A stretch of 43,371 bases of DNA, taken from positions 1 through 43,371 of the forward strand of contig JAJDXW010000010.1 of assembly GCA_022823045.1 (NCBI GenBank). Direction: 5' to 3'. Of the stretch, positions 33,378-42,918 are shown piece by piece. A model generated the notes under the pieces. It saw nothing but the letters and a program-made list of their open reading frames with translations, had not been told where the DNA came from and did no database searches. The translations under genes and the position numbers were made by a program. The DNA is from Gammaproteobacteria bacterium. Lineage in GTDB: Bacteria; Pseudomonadota; Gammaproteobacteria; HK1. The stretch's first letter is position 1; each line of letters starts with the position of its first letter.

Positions 33378-34259
33378 ATGAAGAAGCTCCTCTTTCAGCT
33401 CGACACCGACCCCTCCCCGAGCACCTTCGACGCGGTCGTCGCCTACGACGGCGGCGCCGACCACCTGATCTCGCTCCCCGGGGTGACGCCGGAGAGCTGC
33501 GGGCCGGCCGTGGAAGGGGTGATCTACACGCGGGGGCCGGCGCACAAGAAGAACTCCGCCCTCTTCGTCGGGGGAAGCGACCTCGCGGCGGGCGAAGCGC
33601 TGCTCGCGGCGGTGCGCCGGCACTTCTTCGGCGGCTTCCGCGTGTCGGTGATGCTCGACTCGAACGGCGCGAACACCACCGCGGCGGCCGCCGTCGCCCT
33701 GATGCTCTCCGAGCATGGAGGCGCGGAGGACGAAACCCCGCTCGCGGGACAGGCGGCCGTCGTGCTCGCGGGGACGGGACCGGTGGGCCAGCGGATCGCG
33801 GGGCTCCTCGGCCGGGCGGGGGCGGCGGTGCGCTTGAGCTCGCGCGCGCTCGACCGGGCGAAGACCGCAGCGGAACGGGTCTCGGAGCGCTTCGAGGTCG
33901 GGTGCGAGCCGGTCGCGGTGAGTGACGAGCCCTCTCTCGCGGGCGCCCTCGACGGGTGCCGGATCGCGGTCGCGACCGGGGCGTCCGGGGTGCGCCTTCT
34001 CCCCGCGGACGTGTGGCGCGAGCACCCGGACCTCGAGCTGCTCGCCGACCCCGGCACCACCCCGCCCTCCGGGATCGAGGGGATCGAGCCCTTCGACCGG
34101 GACGAGGCGCGCCACGGCAAGCGCACGTTCGGGGGGCTCGCGATTGGCTCGCTCAAGCTTCGCCTGCACCGCGCGTGCATCGCGCAGCTCTTCGAGAGCA
34201 ACGACCAGGTATTCGACGTCGAGGAGATCTACACTCTCGCCCGCTCCCTCGCCGGGTAG
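33378..34259 (+). CDS. mtdA: NADP-dependent methylene-tetrahydrofolate/tetrahydromethanopterin dehydrogenase
   Basis: The 293-residue enzyme oxidises methylene-tetrahydrofolate (or the methanopterin analogue) to the methenyl form. The N-terminus KKLLFQLDTDPSPSTFDAVV, IYTRGPAHKKNSALFVGG, VMLDSNGANTTAAAAVAL and the Rossmann motif VVLAGTGPVGQR agree with the MtdA/MtdB family of methylotrophs. The C-terminus RTFGGLAIGSLKLRLHRACI AQLFES is also typical. MtdA and MtdB are hard to separate by eye; adjacency to fchA favours the folate-active MtdA. The divergent start lies 119 bp from fchA, and this spacer contains a 6+6-bp palindrome at 33313-33327. Confidence 0.9.
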   Translation: MKKLLFQLDTDPSPSTFDAVVAYDGGADHLISLPGVTPESCGPAVEGVIYTRGPAHKKNSALFVGGSDLAAGEALLAAVRRHFFGGFRVSVMLDSNGANTTAAAAVALMLSEHGGAEDETPLAGQAAVVLAGTGPVGQRIAGLLGRAGAAVRLSSRALDRAKTAAERVSERFEVGCEPVAVSDEPSLAGALDGCRIAVATGASGVRLLPADVWREHPDLELLADPGTTPPSGIEGIEPFDRDEARHGKRTFGGLAIGSLKLRLHRACIAQLFESNDQVFDVEEIYTLARSLAG

Positions 34260-34311
34260 CGCCGTCCGCCCGGCGCCCTTGCCTTCCGCCGCCGCGCGTC
34301 CGTCGCAGCAC

Positions 34312-34716
34312 TCATTTGCGCAACTGGTTCGCGAAAGTTCCGCACCCCCCGCCGTCACCTTCGAGATCGTACCCGGTGACGAGATCCTGCATGTCCACGA
34401 AGAGCCGGAACTTGCAGACGTGGTGGTAGGTGTGGAGCTCTTGGACGAAGTAGGTGAGGTTCGACGTTCGGTCTCCGTCGTGCACGGTTCCGGTAGCCGG
34501 CATGGGCACGAAGAAGGAACCCGAGGACTCGGTTTCCCAGACGTAGAACTTCCTTCCCGCAACCTCGTCCTCGGCATCCGGCACTCCCAGCTTCTCGAAG
34601 ACGTACGATGCCGGCTGACCGATGAAGGCTTGCATCCGATCATCGATGATTCGACCCGCGCATCCTGCGAGAAAAAGCGCAACGAACCATACGAGGGCGG
34701 TTCTTCTCCGGTTCAT
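34312..34716 (-). CDS. Putative lipoprotein
   Basis: The 134-residue product starts with MNRRRTALVWFVALFLAGCA, a lipoprotein signal peptide with lipobox LAGC (Cys at 19). A compact domain follows with FIGQPASYVFEKLGVPDAED, resembling the start of BamE/SmpA-like small lipoprotein folds, then GRKFYVWETESSG and several Cys near the end (HVCKF, GGGCGTF). The ATG at 34716 is preferred over a TTG five codons upstream because it begins a normal signal peptide, with GGGGA 8 bases before it. The gene is convergent with mtdA and lies at the left edge of the accessory island. Function unknown. Confidence 0.78.
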   Translation of the reverse strand: MNRRRTALVWFVALFLAGCAGRIIDDRMQAFIGQPASYVFEKLGVPDAEDEVAGRKFYVWETESSGSFFVPMPATGTVHDGDRTSNLTYFVQELHTYHHVCKFRLFVDMQDLVTGYDLEGDGGGCGTFANQLRK

Positions 34717-34910
34717 GATGACGTTCCCCAAGCGGCGGGCTGGCGCGAACCATACCGCGACCGTCGTGCGGTCGATGGTGCGGCTCGCGATTTCACTGTC
34801 CCGATCGCGCCTCTACGTGCGTTTCCGCGGGCGCTGGCTCCGCCCGCCGTCCGCCGCCGCCATTCGAATTCCGGGAACGCGATTGAAGCGGCGAAGAACG
34901 TCCTGCCACA
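34717..34910. other. Intergenic region between the nucleotidyltransferase-like gene and the lipoprotein gene, 194 bp
   Basis: No ORF or RNA gene is supported here. It contains a short perfect hairpin, CGACCG-TCGTG-CGGTCG, at about 34761-34777, which could act in the leader of the lipoprotein transcript or as a protein site. Confidence 0.4.
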
Positions 34911-35432
34911 TCAGGAATTCGTCTCATCGTCGGACAGCAAGAGTTGGAGCGCCTCGCGATGGGTCGCGAGAAAGAGCCGATCCTTCTCCCGCCCCGCCCG
35001 GGACTTCGACTCGACGATGTGGGAGAGTCGCGCGACGGGAATCGCGACCCCTTCCACCTCGAACATCCGGCGCGCCGGCCAGATCTCCTCGAATTCGAAG
35101 CCGCTCATGACGAGCGACAGATCGACATCCGTCCCGGCTCCGTCGCTCGCACGCGTGAGAGCACGCCGGCCGACCACCGTGCGGGCGAACGCGCAATCGT
35201 GAGGTGTGTCGAGCGGCTCTGATCCGACAAACAACCGGAACCCGTTCGTCTCGCAGGCCCGCCACGCTTCGAGCAGATTGTCCGGGTCCGAGGGCAGGAA
35301 GAGAGCCCGATCGAGGGTCATGAACATTACGTTGCCGGACGGCGCGTAGTAGTTCGCGCCCCATACGCCGATCACCAGATAGCGACCGCCTGCCCCCGAG
35401 AGGGCACCGGCGAGCGCGGTGAACGGGTCCAC
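34911..35432 (-). CDS. Nucleotidyltransferase-like protein (AbiEii-type fold) with a damaged catalytic motif
   Basis: The 173-residue product (GTG start) looks like a stand-alone nucleotidyltransferase of the AbiEii/MNT type: YLVIGVWGANYYAPSGN, then the active-site strand MTLDRALFLPSDPDNLLEAW, DVDLSLVMSGFEFEEIW, and RLSHIVESKSRAGREKDRLFL. In active relatives the strand reads T-x-D-x-D; here the second Asp is Ala (D-R-A) and the usual GG/GS is GVWG. It may therefore be inactive, a decoy, or a regulator. It starts 4 bp after the preceding 93-residue gene, suggesting a two-gene unit at the end of the defence island. A toxin-antitoxin pair is possible but unproven. Confidence 0.68.
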   Translation of the reverse strand: MDPFTALAGALSGAGGRYLVIGVWGANYYAPSGNVMFMTLDRALFLPSDPDNLLEAWRACETNGFRLFVGSEPLDTPHDCAFARTVVGRRALTRASDGAGTDVDLSLVMSGFEFEEIWPARRMFEVEGVAIPVARLSHIVESKSRAGREKDRLFLATHREALQLLLSDDETNS

Positions 35433-35436
35433 CGGA

Positions 35437-35718
35437 TCACCGTCGCTTCGCCGAACGGAAATGCCGCAACGCGTCCGCGTGGGCCTTGTGCACCCAGGTC
35501 TTGTCGGCTCCGGAGGCGTTCTCCGGCATCGCTTCGACCAGCACAATGCGGCGGAGATAGTCCGGCGGGAGCGACACCTCGCGCGGCAACGCGGCCCCCC
35601 GCTCCGTGGGGTAGGCCCCGCCCCGTGCCGAACTTCGGGGCATCTTCATTGGCCCACGTGCGTCGTGGTGCCGCTGCTCCATGCCGGGAGTGATGTCATC
35701 GGCGGAATCAATCGGCAT
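35437..35718 (-). CDS. Hypothetical protein, possible partner of the nucleotidyltransferase-like protein
   Basis: The 93-residue product is basic and hydrophilic. The N-terminal 40 residues look disordered (MPIDSADDITPGMEQRHHDA). The C-terminal half has LPREVSLPPDYLRRIVLVEA and the basic end THV-free KAHADALRHFRSAKRR. No membrane helix or known motif is seen. It lies 26 bp after the HEPN-DUF499 gene and 4 bp before the nucleotidyltransferase-like gene, so it is likely cotranscribed with both. The start is uncertain: ATG at 35718 has only a weak ribosome site and internal ATGs exist. I do not recognise the family. Confidence 0.55.
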   Translation of the reverse strand: MPIDSADDITPGMEQRHHDARGPMKMPRSSARGGAYPTERGAALPREVSLPPDYLRRIVLVEAMPENASGADKTWVHKAHADALRHFRSAKRR

Positions 35719-35744
35719 GATCAGGTCTCAGCCCCCCGATACCC

Positions 35745-38700
35745 CTACTCGTCCTCGAATCCGTGAGAAAGAAAGCGAAGCGTCTTGCAGTTCTCGTCGA
35801 CGATGCGCCGGACAGAGTCGCCTATTCCATCCGGCGCCGTCGCCGAGATCTCGACCGTCACCTCCACCTTTGCTTCCGGCAAAGTTGTAAGGTGCTGCAG
35901 CACTTCCTCCGCTACCGTGCCCATGTCGCGGCTCGCGCGATCTGGGTTGAGCCGTGCCGTGCCGAAGAATCGGCGTGAAAGGGGCGGATGAACGACGCCC
36001 CCGTCGGATTCCGCACCGTCCAGGAATACCGCGCCGCCGGCACCTGCTCCGGTTCCGGTGGTCGATGTATCAGCGCCCGTCTCCCCTGCCGGCGCCGGGA
36101 CGCGTTCGGCTTCGAGCTGTGCGCGAGCCGCTTCCGGCTTCACGAGCACGCTCTCCGCATCGACGTAGGTCGCGTCGGCCGGCGCGCCCAGGGTCAGCCC
36201 CTCGTAGCGGCCTTGCGACGACACGCTCGTCGCATAGGCGAAGTAATCGCCGCTCGCGATACCGGTCCGGATCGATGCCACGAACACCGACTGATCGCGA
36301 AGTCTGGGGAAATAGCAATAGGCGCACAGGGCATCCCAAACCTGCTTGACGGGCACGTGATCCCGATTTCTCCAGAACCAGCGATCGAGCTCCATCTTGA
36401 GCAGCGCCGGGGACCACTCGCGGATCAGGTGCTCGCTTGACCGCATCCGTTCGGAGGCCCGGCCGAGGATGGAATCCCCGCCGCCGACCTGCATGACCTC
36501 CCATTCGAGACCGCTCACGCCGGTCTCCGTGACGCGCTGCACGGGTACGAGCAGCCAGCGCCACGCCTCGTTCAGTCTCGCTCGCACGGTATCGTTGCTG
36601 GCCCGCTCGCCCTCCGCAGCCTCACGGCGTTGATGGGCGTCCAGGTTCAGCGCTTCATGATCTCGAACCACCGACCGCCAGGCGAGGAATCGGCGGGTCT
36701 CCTGTACGAGCCCTTCCATCGCATCCCGGTCGGCCGCCAGGAACGCCAGCATGTTCTGATGCTGCCGCGGGTTGGAGCCGCGGTCGGAGAGCAGATCTCG
36801 ACTCGCGTTCACGGCGGGACTTTCGGCTCCCTGATCCGCGTGACTGGCACTCGGTGCGAGGATCACGAGCCGCACCGCCTGCTCGTCCGGTATGTCGGCC
36901 GACGACGCCGGGCACGGGTGAACTCCCCGGAAGTCGCCGCGGTCACGCCGGATTGCCTCGCGCAACCGCCGCTCGATCTCCCGTTCGACCTCGTCTTCCC
37001 CGAGCTGCTGCGCCCGCTCCGCGACGGTGCGCCGGAGATTGGGGCGCGTGTCGTACCAGTAGCGCCGGTCCTGGCGATAGAGATAGGTCAAGCGGTCCGA
37101 CAATTGCGACAGCGCGTCGTTGAAGACGGCCACCTGCTCCCCCGGCTGCACGGCGCCGAGGCGGATGCGCACGTCCTCGACCCCCCGCACCTGCATCTCC
37201 ACCACGTGCGGCGCGCTTCCGAGAAAGACGGTGCGGGCGACCCGGCGGGCCGCCACCGCCTGGCCGAAACGCGGATTCTCCGAGTCGACGCGATACGGCC
37301 CCGAGTTGCGCCCGTCCACGTCCCCTTCAAGCACCGGGGTCCAGCCCTCCGGCAGGTAGCGGGTCAGCTCGTCGCGAACGGCCGGGGCGTCGAGCCCAAC
37401 CGAGCCCGGCAGGATGAGGAGGCTTGCATCGTTGCGTACCCACAGGTCATGGATCACGGCTGCCATCAGGCGCAGCACGCCGCGCGTGCGCTGGAATCGC
37501 TCGAGCGTCGACCAGTCGTTGTAGAGCCGTTCAAAGACCTCCGGGTGGATCGGATAGCACGACTTCAGGCGATCCAGGTAACGCGCTTCCGGGCACTCGG
37601 CCGGAAAGTCACCACGGTTCTCCCGGTACAGCGCGGAGAACGCCCGACACACGTCGTCGCGGGACGACTCGCCATCAAGGGGCAGGAACAGCCGGCGTCG
37701 CACCACCTCGAATCCTTCCTCGGAGCCAACCGGTTTCCAGATGGCTTCCATGCGGCCGAACGTATGCTCGATCCGCGCGAGGGTCTCCCGGCCCGCCTCG
37801 CCACCAATCTCGATGTCGGATTCAGGAATGGTCGCAACGAGCACCGTGTTTCGGCTCGCACGAACCGCCTCGGTCAGCTCCTGGATGAAGGTCTGAATCG
37901 CGTCGAAGCTGCCGGCCGGCAACCCCTCTACACCATGGATCTTCCGAGCGTAGGCGACGAGTTCGTCAATGAGAACGAGACAGGGACCGCAGGCATCGAA
38001 CAGTTCCCGCAGAGCGTCCGAGCCGGGCGGAACCCCCCTGCGATCGGCGGCGCGTATCAGGTCATAGAGCTTGGCGTCCCCGGCCTGCTCCGCGAGCTGA
38101 GCGGCAATCTCGCCCCACAGGGTTCGGATGGTGATGCCCTGGAGGTTCGGCGGCCGGCGCTCCCGAGCCGGGTTGAGGGCGGTGCCGACCACCACCGCCA
38201 CCCGAGCCGGCGGCGGCGCATCGATTCCTGCATCCTTCACCAATTCCGGCACCCCTCGAAGCCCTTCCACTGGCGCGCGTCTGCGGAGCAGGTGGTAGAG
38301 CGCAAGCAACGAGTGGGTCTTACCGCCACCGAACGCGGTCTTGAGCTGGATGACCGGCTCGCCGCCTTGACCGGAGATCCGCCGGAGCGCCTGAAGCATC
38401 AGCCCCCGCATGCCCTCGGTGAGATAGGTGCGGGCGAAGAACTCGACCGGATCCTGGTACTCGGCGTCGGCCCGGCCGCGCACCACCTGAGAGAGGTCCG
38501 CCGCGAACTCGGCTTGCCGATAGCGGCCCGCGGCGACGTCCGGATGCGGCCTCGCAACCTCCCGCCATGCTCTCAGTCCCCGCCGAGGAGCGGCCGCAAG
38601 CACGCCGGCGAGCACGCCTTGCTTCGCATCGAGGCTTCTCGGCGCCTCCACCTCGTCCACCGACGTCGAAGGCCCTTCCGTGCCGTAGCGCACGGTGCGC

Positions 38701-39128
38701 GCGAGTGTCCTCAGGCGCTCCGTCGCGTCCGCGTCGATCTGCTCGATGAGCCGGGTCATGGTGTCGAGGGCGCGCCACGCGTCCTCATCCGCCGTATCGA
38801 CGAGCCCCGAGTGCGCCCACGTGTTCCGTGTCGAGATCAGCTCTTTTAGCCATGTACGATGGTCGCGGCTGAGCTTGCGCCGGAAGAGATCGTTCCACTG
38901 GAGATCCATCAACCGCAGACACCGGGCGGCGTCGAGGCGCGCGATCAACTCCTCGTCTTCGCCTGCGGCCGGGAGATCGCGCCGCTGACTCTCGTAGAGC
39001 ACATCCAGAACACCCCGGCTCCACCAATCGTCCGAGAACTCCGCGCGAAGCTCCCGCGCGACATAGGGCGCAAGAACCGCATTGAGCGTCTGCAGCCCCT
39101 CGGTGACACGCTGGAAGTTGGTGGTCAT
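35745..39128 (-). CDS. Swt1-type HEPN domain fused to DUF499 ATPase, probable antiviral protein
   Basis: The 1127-residue product has an N-terminal Swt1-like HEPN domain (about 1-135) with the RNase-type motif RNTWAH (Arg101, His106). A P-loop ATPase of the DUF499/COG1483 group follows, with Walker A TAFGGGKTHSLLALY (Lys270) and Walker B CLVLIDELVAY (Asp388-Glu389). The C-terminal region contains long helical segments and a Gly/Thr/Ala-rich linker (GADTSTTGTGAGAGG). DUF499 ATPases pair with DUF1156 methyltransferases in defence islands, as here, and are related to the PglY/BrxC ATPases of Pgl/BREX. The ATG at 39128 has GGAG 6 bases upstream. It lies 136 bp after the methyltransferase gene. 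Likely role: phage sensing or restriction, inferred. Confidence 0.85.
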   Translation of the reverse strand: MTTNFQRVTEGLQTLNAVLAPYVARELRAEFSDDWWSRGVLDVLYESQRRDLPAAGEDEELIARLDAARCLRLMDLQWNDLFRRKLSRDHRTWLKELISTRNTWAHSGLVDTADEDAWRALDTMTRLIEQIDADATERLRTLARTVRYGTEGPSTSVDEVEAPRSLDAKQGVLAGVLAAAPRRGLRAWREVARPHPDVAAGRYRQAEFAADLSQVVRGRADAEYQDPVEFFARTYLTEGMRGLMLQALRRISGQGGEPVIQLKTAFGGGKTHSLLALYHLLRRRAPVEGLRGVPELVKDAGIDAPPPARVAVVVGTALNPARERRPPNLQGITIRTLWGEIAAQLAEQAGDAKLYDLIRAADRRGVPPGSDALRELFDACGPCLVLIDELVAYARKIHGVEGLPAGSFDAIQTFIQELTEAVRASRNTVLVATIPESDIEIGGEAGRETLARIEHTFGRMEAIWKPVGSEEGFEVVRRRLFLPLDGESSRDDVCRAFSALYRENRGDFPAECPEARYLDRLKSCYPIHPEVFERLYNDWSTLERFQRTRGVLRLMAAVIHDLWVRNDASLLILPGSVGLDAPAVRDELTRYLPEGWTPVLEGDVDGRNSGPYRVDSENPRFGQAVAARRVARTVFLGSAPHVVEMQVRGVEDVRIRLGAVQPGEQVAVFNDALSQLSDRLTYLYRQDRRYWYDTRPNLRRTVAERAQQLGEDEVEREIERRLREAIRRDRGDFRGVHPCPASSADIPDEQAVRLVILAPSASHADQGAESPAVNASRDLLSDRGSNPRQHQNMLAFLAADRDAMEGLVQETRRFLAWRSVVRDHEALNLDAHQRREAAEGERASNDTVRARLNEAWRWLLVPVQRVTETGVSGLEWEVMQVGGGDSILGRASERMRSSEHLIREWSPALLKMELDRWFWRNRDHVPVKQVWDALCAYCYFPRLRDQSVFVASIRTGIASGDYFAYATSVSSQGRYEGLTLGAPADATYVDAESVLVKPEAARAQLEAERVPAPAGETGADTSTTGTGAGAGGAVFLDGAESDGGVVHPPLSRRFFGTARLNPDRASRDMGTVAEEVLQHLTTLPEAKVEVTVEISATAPDGIGDSVRRIVDENCKTLRFLSHGFEDE

Positions 39129-39264
39129 CGTCTTCTCCGAATTGCCGAGAAGGCAGACGCCCCGGAGGCAAGGGAGCCTTGCGCCTGGACGAGGACGAGA
39201 CAACCTTGCTCCCGGGAACGCACGCCTCCGGCGCAATCGCCCACGACCCCGCGTACGAGCGCAA
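39129..39264. other. Intergenic gap between the methyltransferase and DUF499 genes, 136 bp
   Basis: No gene, clear promoter or terminator is seen. The only useful element is the ribosome site GGAG just before the DUF499 start. Confidence 0.4.
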
Positions 39265-42200
39265 TCACGGGCCGCCCCCGGGGGAGAATCCGAAGCCGAC
39301 CTGCTCGGGCGCGCTGGTCGCGAGTCGTCCCGCTTCCGTCTGAATCTGGGGCCATGAGGTGACGAGGATATTGTAGGCACGCGCCTCCTCCGCCCATCCC
39401 TTGCGATCAGCGAGCGAGTACAACCGGTACGCGAGCGCGCGGGCCTTTTCCGCCCTGTCCGTTCCCATGGCCAGGACGAGACGGGCCGCCTCGGCCACCC
39501 CGCCGCCCTGCTCGGCGGTCAGCGAGCGAGTGAGATATTGCGCACCCTCCCAGTCCGTGATGCGCCGGTCCGTATCCGGATCCCAGTCCGCATCCAGCTC
39601 GCTGCGGGGTTTGAGTCGCACCTTGCCCTTGCCGCCCACGACCACTCCAGCGCGCTGTAATCCCTCGAATGAGGTGTTCTTGGCGTTGAAAAGCACCTCG
39701 GCTTCGCCGTAGTCACGCTCCCCGTTCCCGTACTGTTCGTACCATGCGACGCAGAACCGCGTATCCGCATCCAGATCTCCTTCCTGTCGGGTCAGCGTCT
39801 CGTCGAGCATTCGGTTGATCTCGACGAGCGCGGACCGCACCGACATCGGCGAGCCGTCTGCTTCCATGACCTCGGAATGCCGCGAAAAGATCGCCATACC
39901 AGGACCGATGGCGGCCTGGGCGAGATCTACAGGAGCAATGTTGCTCTTCTGTAGCTCGGCGAGCGCCGGAGGAAGCTCCGAACGGAGTGCGTTGAGGAAT
40001 TCGCGACGAGAAGACGCCGGGGTGTCCGCCGGGCGTCTCCGACAGACGAGAACGATACTGGAGGCGAGGGCGTTGGACGATATCCCTCTCAGGCGGCTGG
40101 CGTTTTCGGTGCGCATCGGCCAAGTGCCGGTCACGGCGAAACCCGACCGGACGACCGCTTCGAGGAAGGTCTCCCAACCCGTGGACGTGATTGCTCCGTT
40201 CCCCTTGGTTTCGGTCTGCTTGAAAGCGTAGTAGACAGTGACTGGGAAGGCAGAATGCGCCTGCGAGGCGAGGCGGCCAAGAGCGTGTGACATGCCTTCG
40301 AGAAAGAACAGGTCGGCTTCCTCTTTCCCGCCGTGGCGATCAGGCGTGGCGACCAGTTCCTCTGCCTTCGGCACAGCGAGGGTAGTGAAGAGGTCGGGAA
40401 AGAACGGTCGCAGAGTCCGGCGCAGCCAGACATAAAAGAAATCGGACAGGTCAGCGTACCCTACATTGTCGTAGTATGGCGGATCAGTCGAGACGACTTT
40501 GTTGGTCGATATGCTTTGTGTCCCCGCACCCACTTGGATAGCAACGCCTCGGGATTCATCACGTGTTTGTTCGAACATCCTGGTTGATGCGCTGGCAATC
40601 CCGTTGACGAAGACTTCCCATGCACCGGAACTGCGGCCGATGGGATTGCCTTCAGCGAAGTCCCAGATCATCGGGATTGCTTGACGGCCAAAGAGCTGCC
40701 GCGGACACTGAGCAACTGGCTCCCAACGACACAAACTGTTTCCAAGATCTGCCTGCTTGCTGAGGGCAAACCCCAAGAACACCCCTACTGCCTCCGCATA
40801 TGCCCGCCCGCCGGACCCACCTTCGGCCAGCGACATGTCGTCATCCAGGACCCAGGAATTCCCGCCCTCATCTTGTTCCAGCGAGCCGGAACCACCCATA
40901 TCCCTACGCGCATCCCGGCAATCGAGCTTGACGCGCTCTATCGTTTCGCCCACCAAGTTGGAAAATGTCGTGAGAGCGACAAGCTGGCGGGACGTGAAGA
41001 GATCACTCCACTTCGACATTCCGTAGTTGCCGATTCGGAAGCCCAACGCGTGCTGGAAGAACTCGATATCCGGCTTCCATTCCGGCGCCGCCTCCTCAGC
41101 GACGGATTCCATGTCCGGGTTCGGTGGCAGATACACCCGTTCCCGTTCGCCTTCGGCGACGATTGCCATCAGCCGCGACCCCATCCGCCCGGCTTGACCT
41201 TGTGCCCTGATGTAGTCCCCTCCAATTGGTGATCCTGACATCAAACACCGGAAGTTGGCTCCTCGTCCGAGCTTGGTCCCCGATTTCGATGCCTCTGGAT
41301 TGCTCGGCCTCCCTACCTTCACCTCAAATCGATACTCGCCAATTTCGTTCGTCGGCTCGACGTATGCCTCTCTGCCTCTCTTCGTCGACAGCATGAACGT
41401 TGATGCGAGCGGGACGTCCACGTGCGCAAACGCCGGGTTCGGGCTCTTCACCGTGCGCGCCCACAGCCAAGCGATCACGGTAAGCTCCCGTCCGACGTAG
41501 CGTTCGAGGTCGGGGCGTTCCGCAGCCATTGCCGCCGTTACTTCGATTTTCGGATACAGATGACCGATCTGCTTCTCGGCCTCGTCGCGTATCCACCGAC
41601 CGTAGTAGCGCATGTCCTCGGCGAGTCCCTGCGCACCCCTGTGGTTCCACCGAGCGCCCCGCTCGAATTCAGCTTGAGCCTCCGGGTTCACCGGCGCACG
41701 TCCTGCGAACCGCGGCGGGATCTCGATCATCGCCTTGTTGATGAGCACCGCCACTGGGTTCAGGTCCGAGGCATGCGCCTCCAACCCGAGCCGTTGTGCT
41801 TCCAGGGGAAGTGCCCCGCCACCCGCGAAGGGATCATGGAAAGCGGGGAGACGGTCCGGGTCGAACAACTCCGCAGCCCGCGGATGCTCCGCGTTCTCGA
41901 TACACGTCCGAATCCAGCTTTCCCGTATCTCGGATCGCGCCTGCTCCAACACGGCTTCGTCGTTGATGTTCTCCCACTGCACGAGCTTCTCGATGACGTC
42001 GAACAGCCGCTCACGCTCCTCCTCCTGGGCCTTCTCCGTAGGGAACAAGTCCGGGTTCGCCGACGGGTCATCCACCATCTGGGCAAAGATCACCGCCCGC
42101 GCCGCCGCGAGCGGCCGCCGCGCCCACCACAGGTGCAGCGTGCTCGGATGCCCGTGCCGGATCGACTTCTCCCGGACGCTGGCGGCGTTGATCGCGTCCA

Positions 42201-42918
42201 GCGGCAACGCGACTTCGATGAGCTTCTTCCTGGTCTTCACCCGGTATTCCATGCCGTTCGCATCCGTTCCGGAAGGGCTGTCCCTCCCGGCGCGCCCGCT
42301 ACCCGACGAGCTCGGCGGAAACCAATCCTGGAGCAGACCCCTCAGCCGCTGAAACGCTCGATCCTGGCAGCGCTTGGTACTTACCTTCCGCGCCAGCTCG
42401 CGGTAGATGGCCGAGTTTCGAGGTTTCCTTGCTTCTCTGAGAGCCCACTCGAGAGCGCGTTTCGGGTCCGCCGGCTTGGGATTCTCCGGCTCCCACAAAC
42501 CCCGCTGTCCAAGAGCGTTACGCAAAGCAGGATTCCTGCCTCTCCACCCCAGCACCTGATCGACATGGGGCGACGAACTGAACACCCACGCCTCCAATTC
42601 CGGATCGATGACGACGGGAACGGCCCAACCTGCCATTCCTTCATACTCAAGCCTCTCTTCGAGTTGAGCTTCAAGGTCGGCACCGGTCTCCGCGGGAGCC
42701 CCCTCCCACGCATAATCGAGAATGATCAACGCATGTCGGGCGCTCTCGCGGTAGCGCTCCAGAATCTCGGTCGGATTGTGGTAACAACCCGGGTCCCTCT
42801 GCGCATGGACTGGGATCTCCCTGGAAATCGGTCGGATGCCGAGCGCGTGCGGCCGTTCGAGCAATCCGGATATCGCCGCCTCCATGTTGCTGTCGGCAAC
42901 CACACACACGAGGTCCAT
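39265..42918 (-). CDS. TOPRIM-like/OLD-associated domain fused to DUF1156 adenine-type DNA methyltransferase
   Basis: The frame is open for 1217 residues. Residues 1-201 ([25 protein letters not shown] at 41-45, [19 protein letters not shown]) resemble a family of about 220 residues that I recall next to AAA ATPases in methylation-associated defence islands (MAD4-like); a TOPRIM-like nuclease role is my inference. A Ser/Gly linker (202-222) leads to a complete DUF1156 methyltransferase: [20 protein letters not shown] (from 223), [23 protein letters not shown] site [14 protein letters not shown] (361-374) and catalytic [11 protein letters not shown] (DPPY at 812). Relatives usually begin near residue 223. 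That ATG (42252) has only a weak ribosome site, so a true fusion is likely. The start ATG overlaps the ATPase stop (TGATG). Confidence 0.85.
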   Translation of the reverse strand: MDLVCVVADSNMEAAISGLLERPHALGIRPISREIPVHAQRDPGCYHNPTEILERYRESARHALIILDYAWEGAPAETGADLEAQLEERLEYEGMAGWAVPVVIDPELEAWVFSSSPHVDQVLGWRGRNPALRNALGQRGLWEPENPKPADPKRALEWALREARKPRNSAIYRELARKVSTKRCQDRAFQRLRGLLQDWFPPSSSGSGRAGRDSPSGTDANGMEYRVKTRKKLIEVALPLDAINAASVREKSIRHGHPSTLHLWWARRPLAAARAVIFAQMVDDPSANPDLFPTEKAQEEERERLFDVIEKLVQWENINDEAVLEQARSEIRESWIRTCIENAEHPRAAELFDPDRLPAFHDPFAGGGALPLEAQRLGLEAHASDLNPVAVLINKAMIEIPPRFAGRAPVNPEAQAEFERGARWNHRGAQGLAEDMRYYGRWIRDEAEKQIGHLYPKIEVTAAMAAERPDLERYVGRELTVIAWLWARTVKSPNPAFAHVDVPLASTFMLSTKRGREAYVEPTNEIGEYRFEVKVGRPSNPEASKSGTKLGRGANFRCLMSGSPIGGDYIRAQGQAGRMGSRLMAIVAEGERERVYLPPNPDMESVAEEAAPEWKPDIEFFQHALGFRIGNYGMSKWSDLFTSRQLVALTTFSNLVGETIERVKLDCRDARRDMGGSGSLEQDEGGNSWVLDDDMSLAEGGSGGRAYAEAVGVFLGFALSKQADLGNSLCRWEPVAQCPRQLFGRQAIPMIWDFAEGNPIGRSSGAWEVFVNGIASASTRMFEQTRDESRGVAIQVGAGTQSISTNKVVSTDPPYYDNVGYADLSDFFYVWLRRTLRPFFPDLFTTLAVPKAEELVATPDRHGGKEEADLFFLEGMSHALGRLASQAHSAFPVTVYYAFKQTETKGNGAITSTGWETFLEAVVRSGFAVTGTWPMRTENASRLRGISSNALASSIVLVCRRRPADTPASSRREFLNALRSELPPALAELQKSNIAPVDLAQAAIGPGMAIFSRHSEVMEADGSPMSVRSALVEINRMLDETLTRQEGDLDADTRFCVAWYEQYGNGERDYGEAEVLFNAKNTSFEGLQRAGVVVGGKGKVRLKPRSELDADWDPDTDRRITDWEGAQYLTRSLTAEQGGGVAEAARLVLAMGTDRAEKARALAYRLYSLADRKGWAEEARAYNILVTSWPQIQTEAGRLATSAPEQVGFGFSPGGGP

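Noticed and set aside
35745-42918. A complete BREX/Pgl system, because DUF499 ATPase and a methyltransferase are paired.
   Set aside because: pglZ and brxL/pglW-type genes are absent from the window; only a relationship of components can be claimed.
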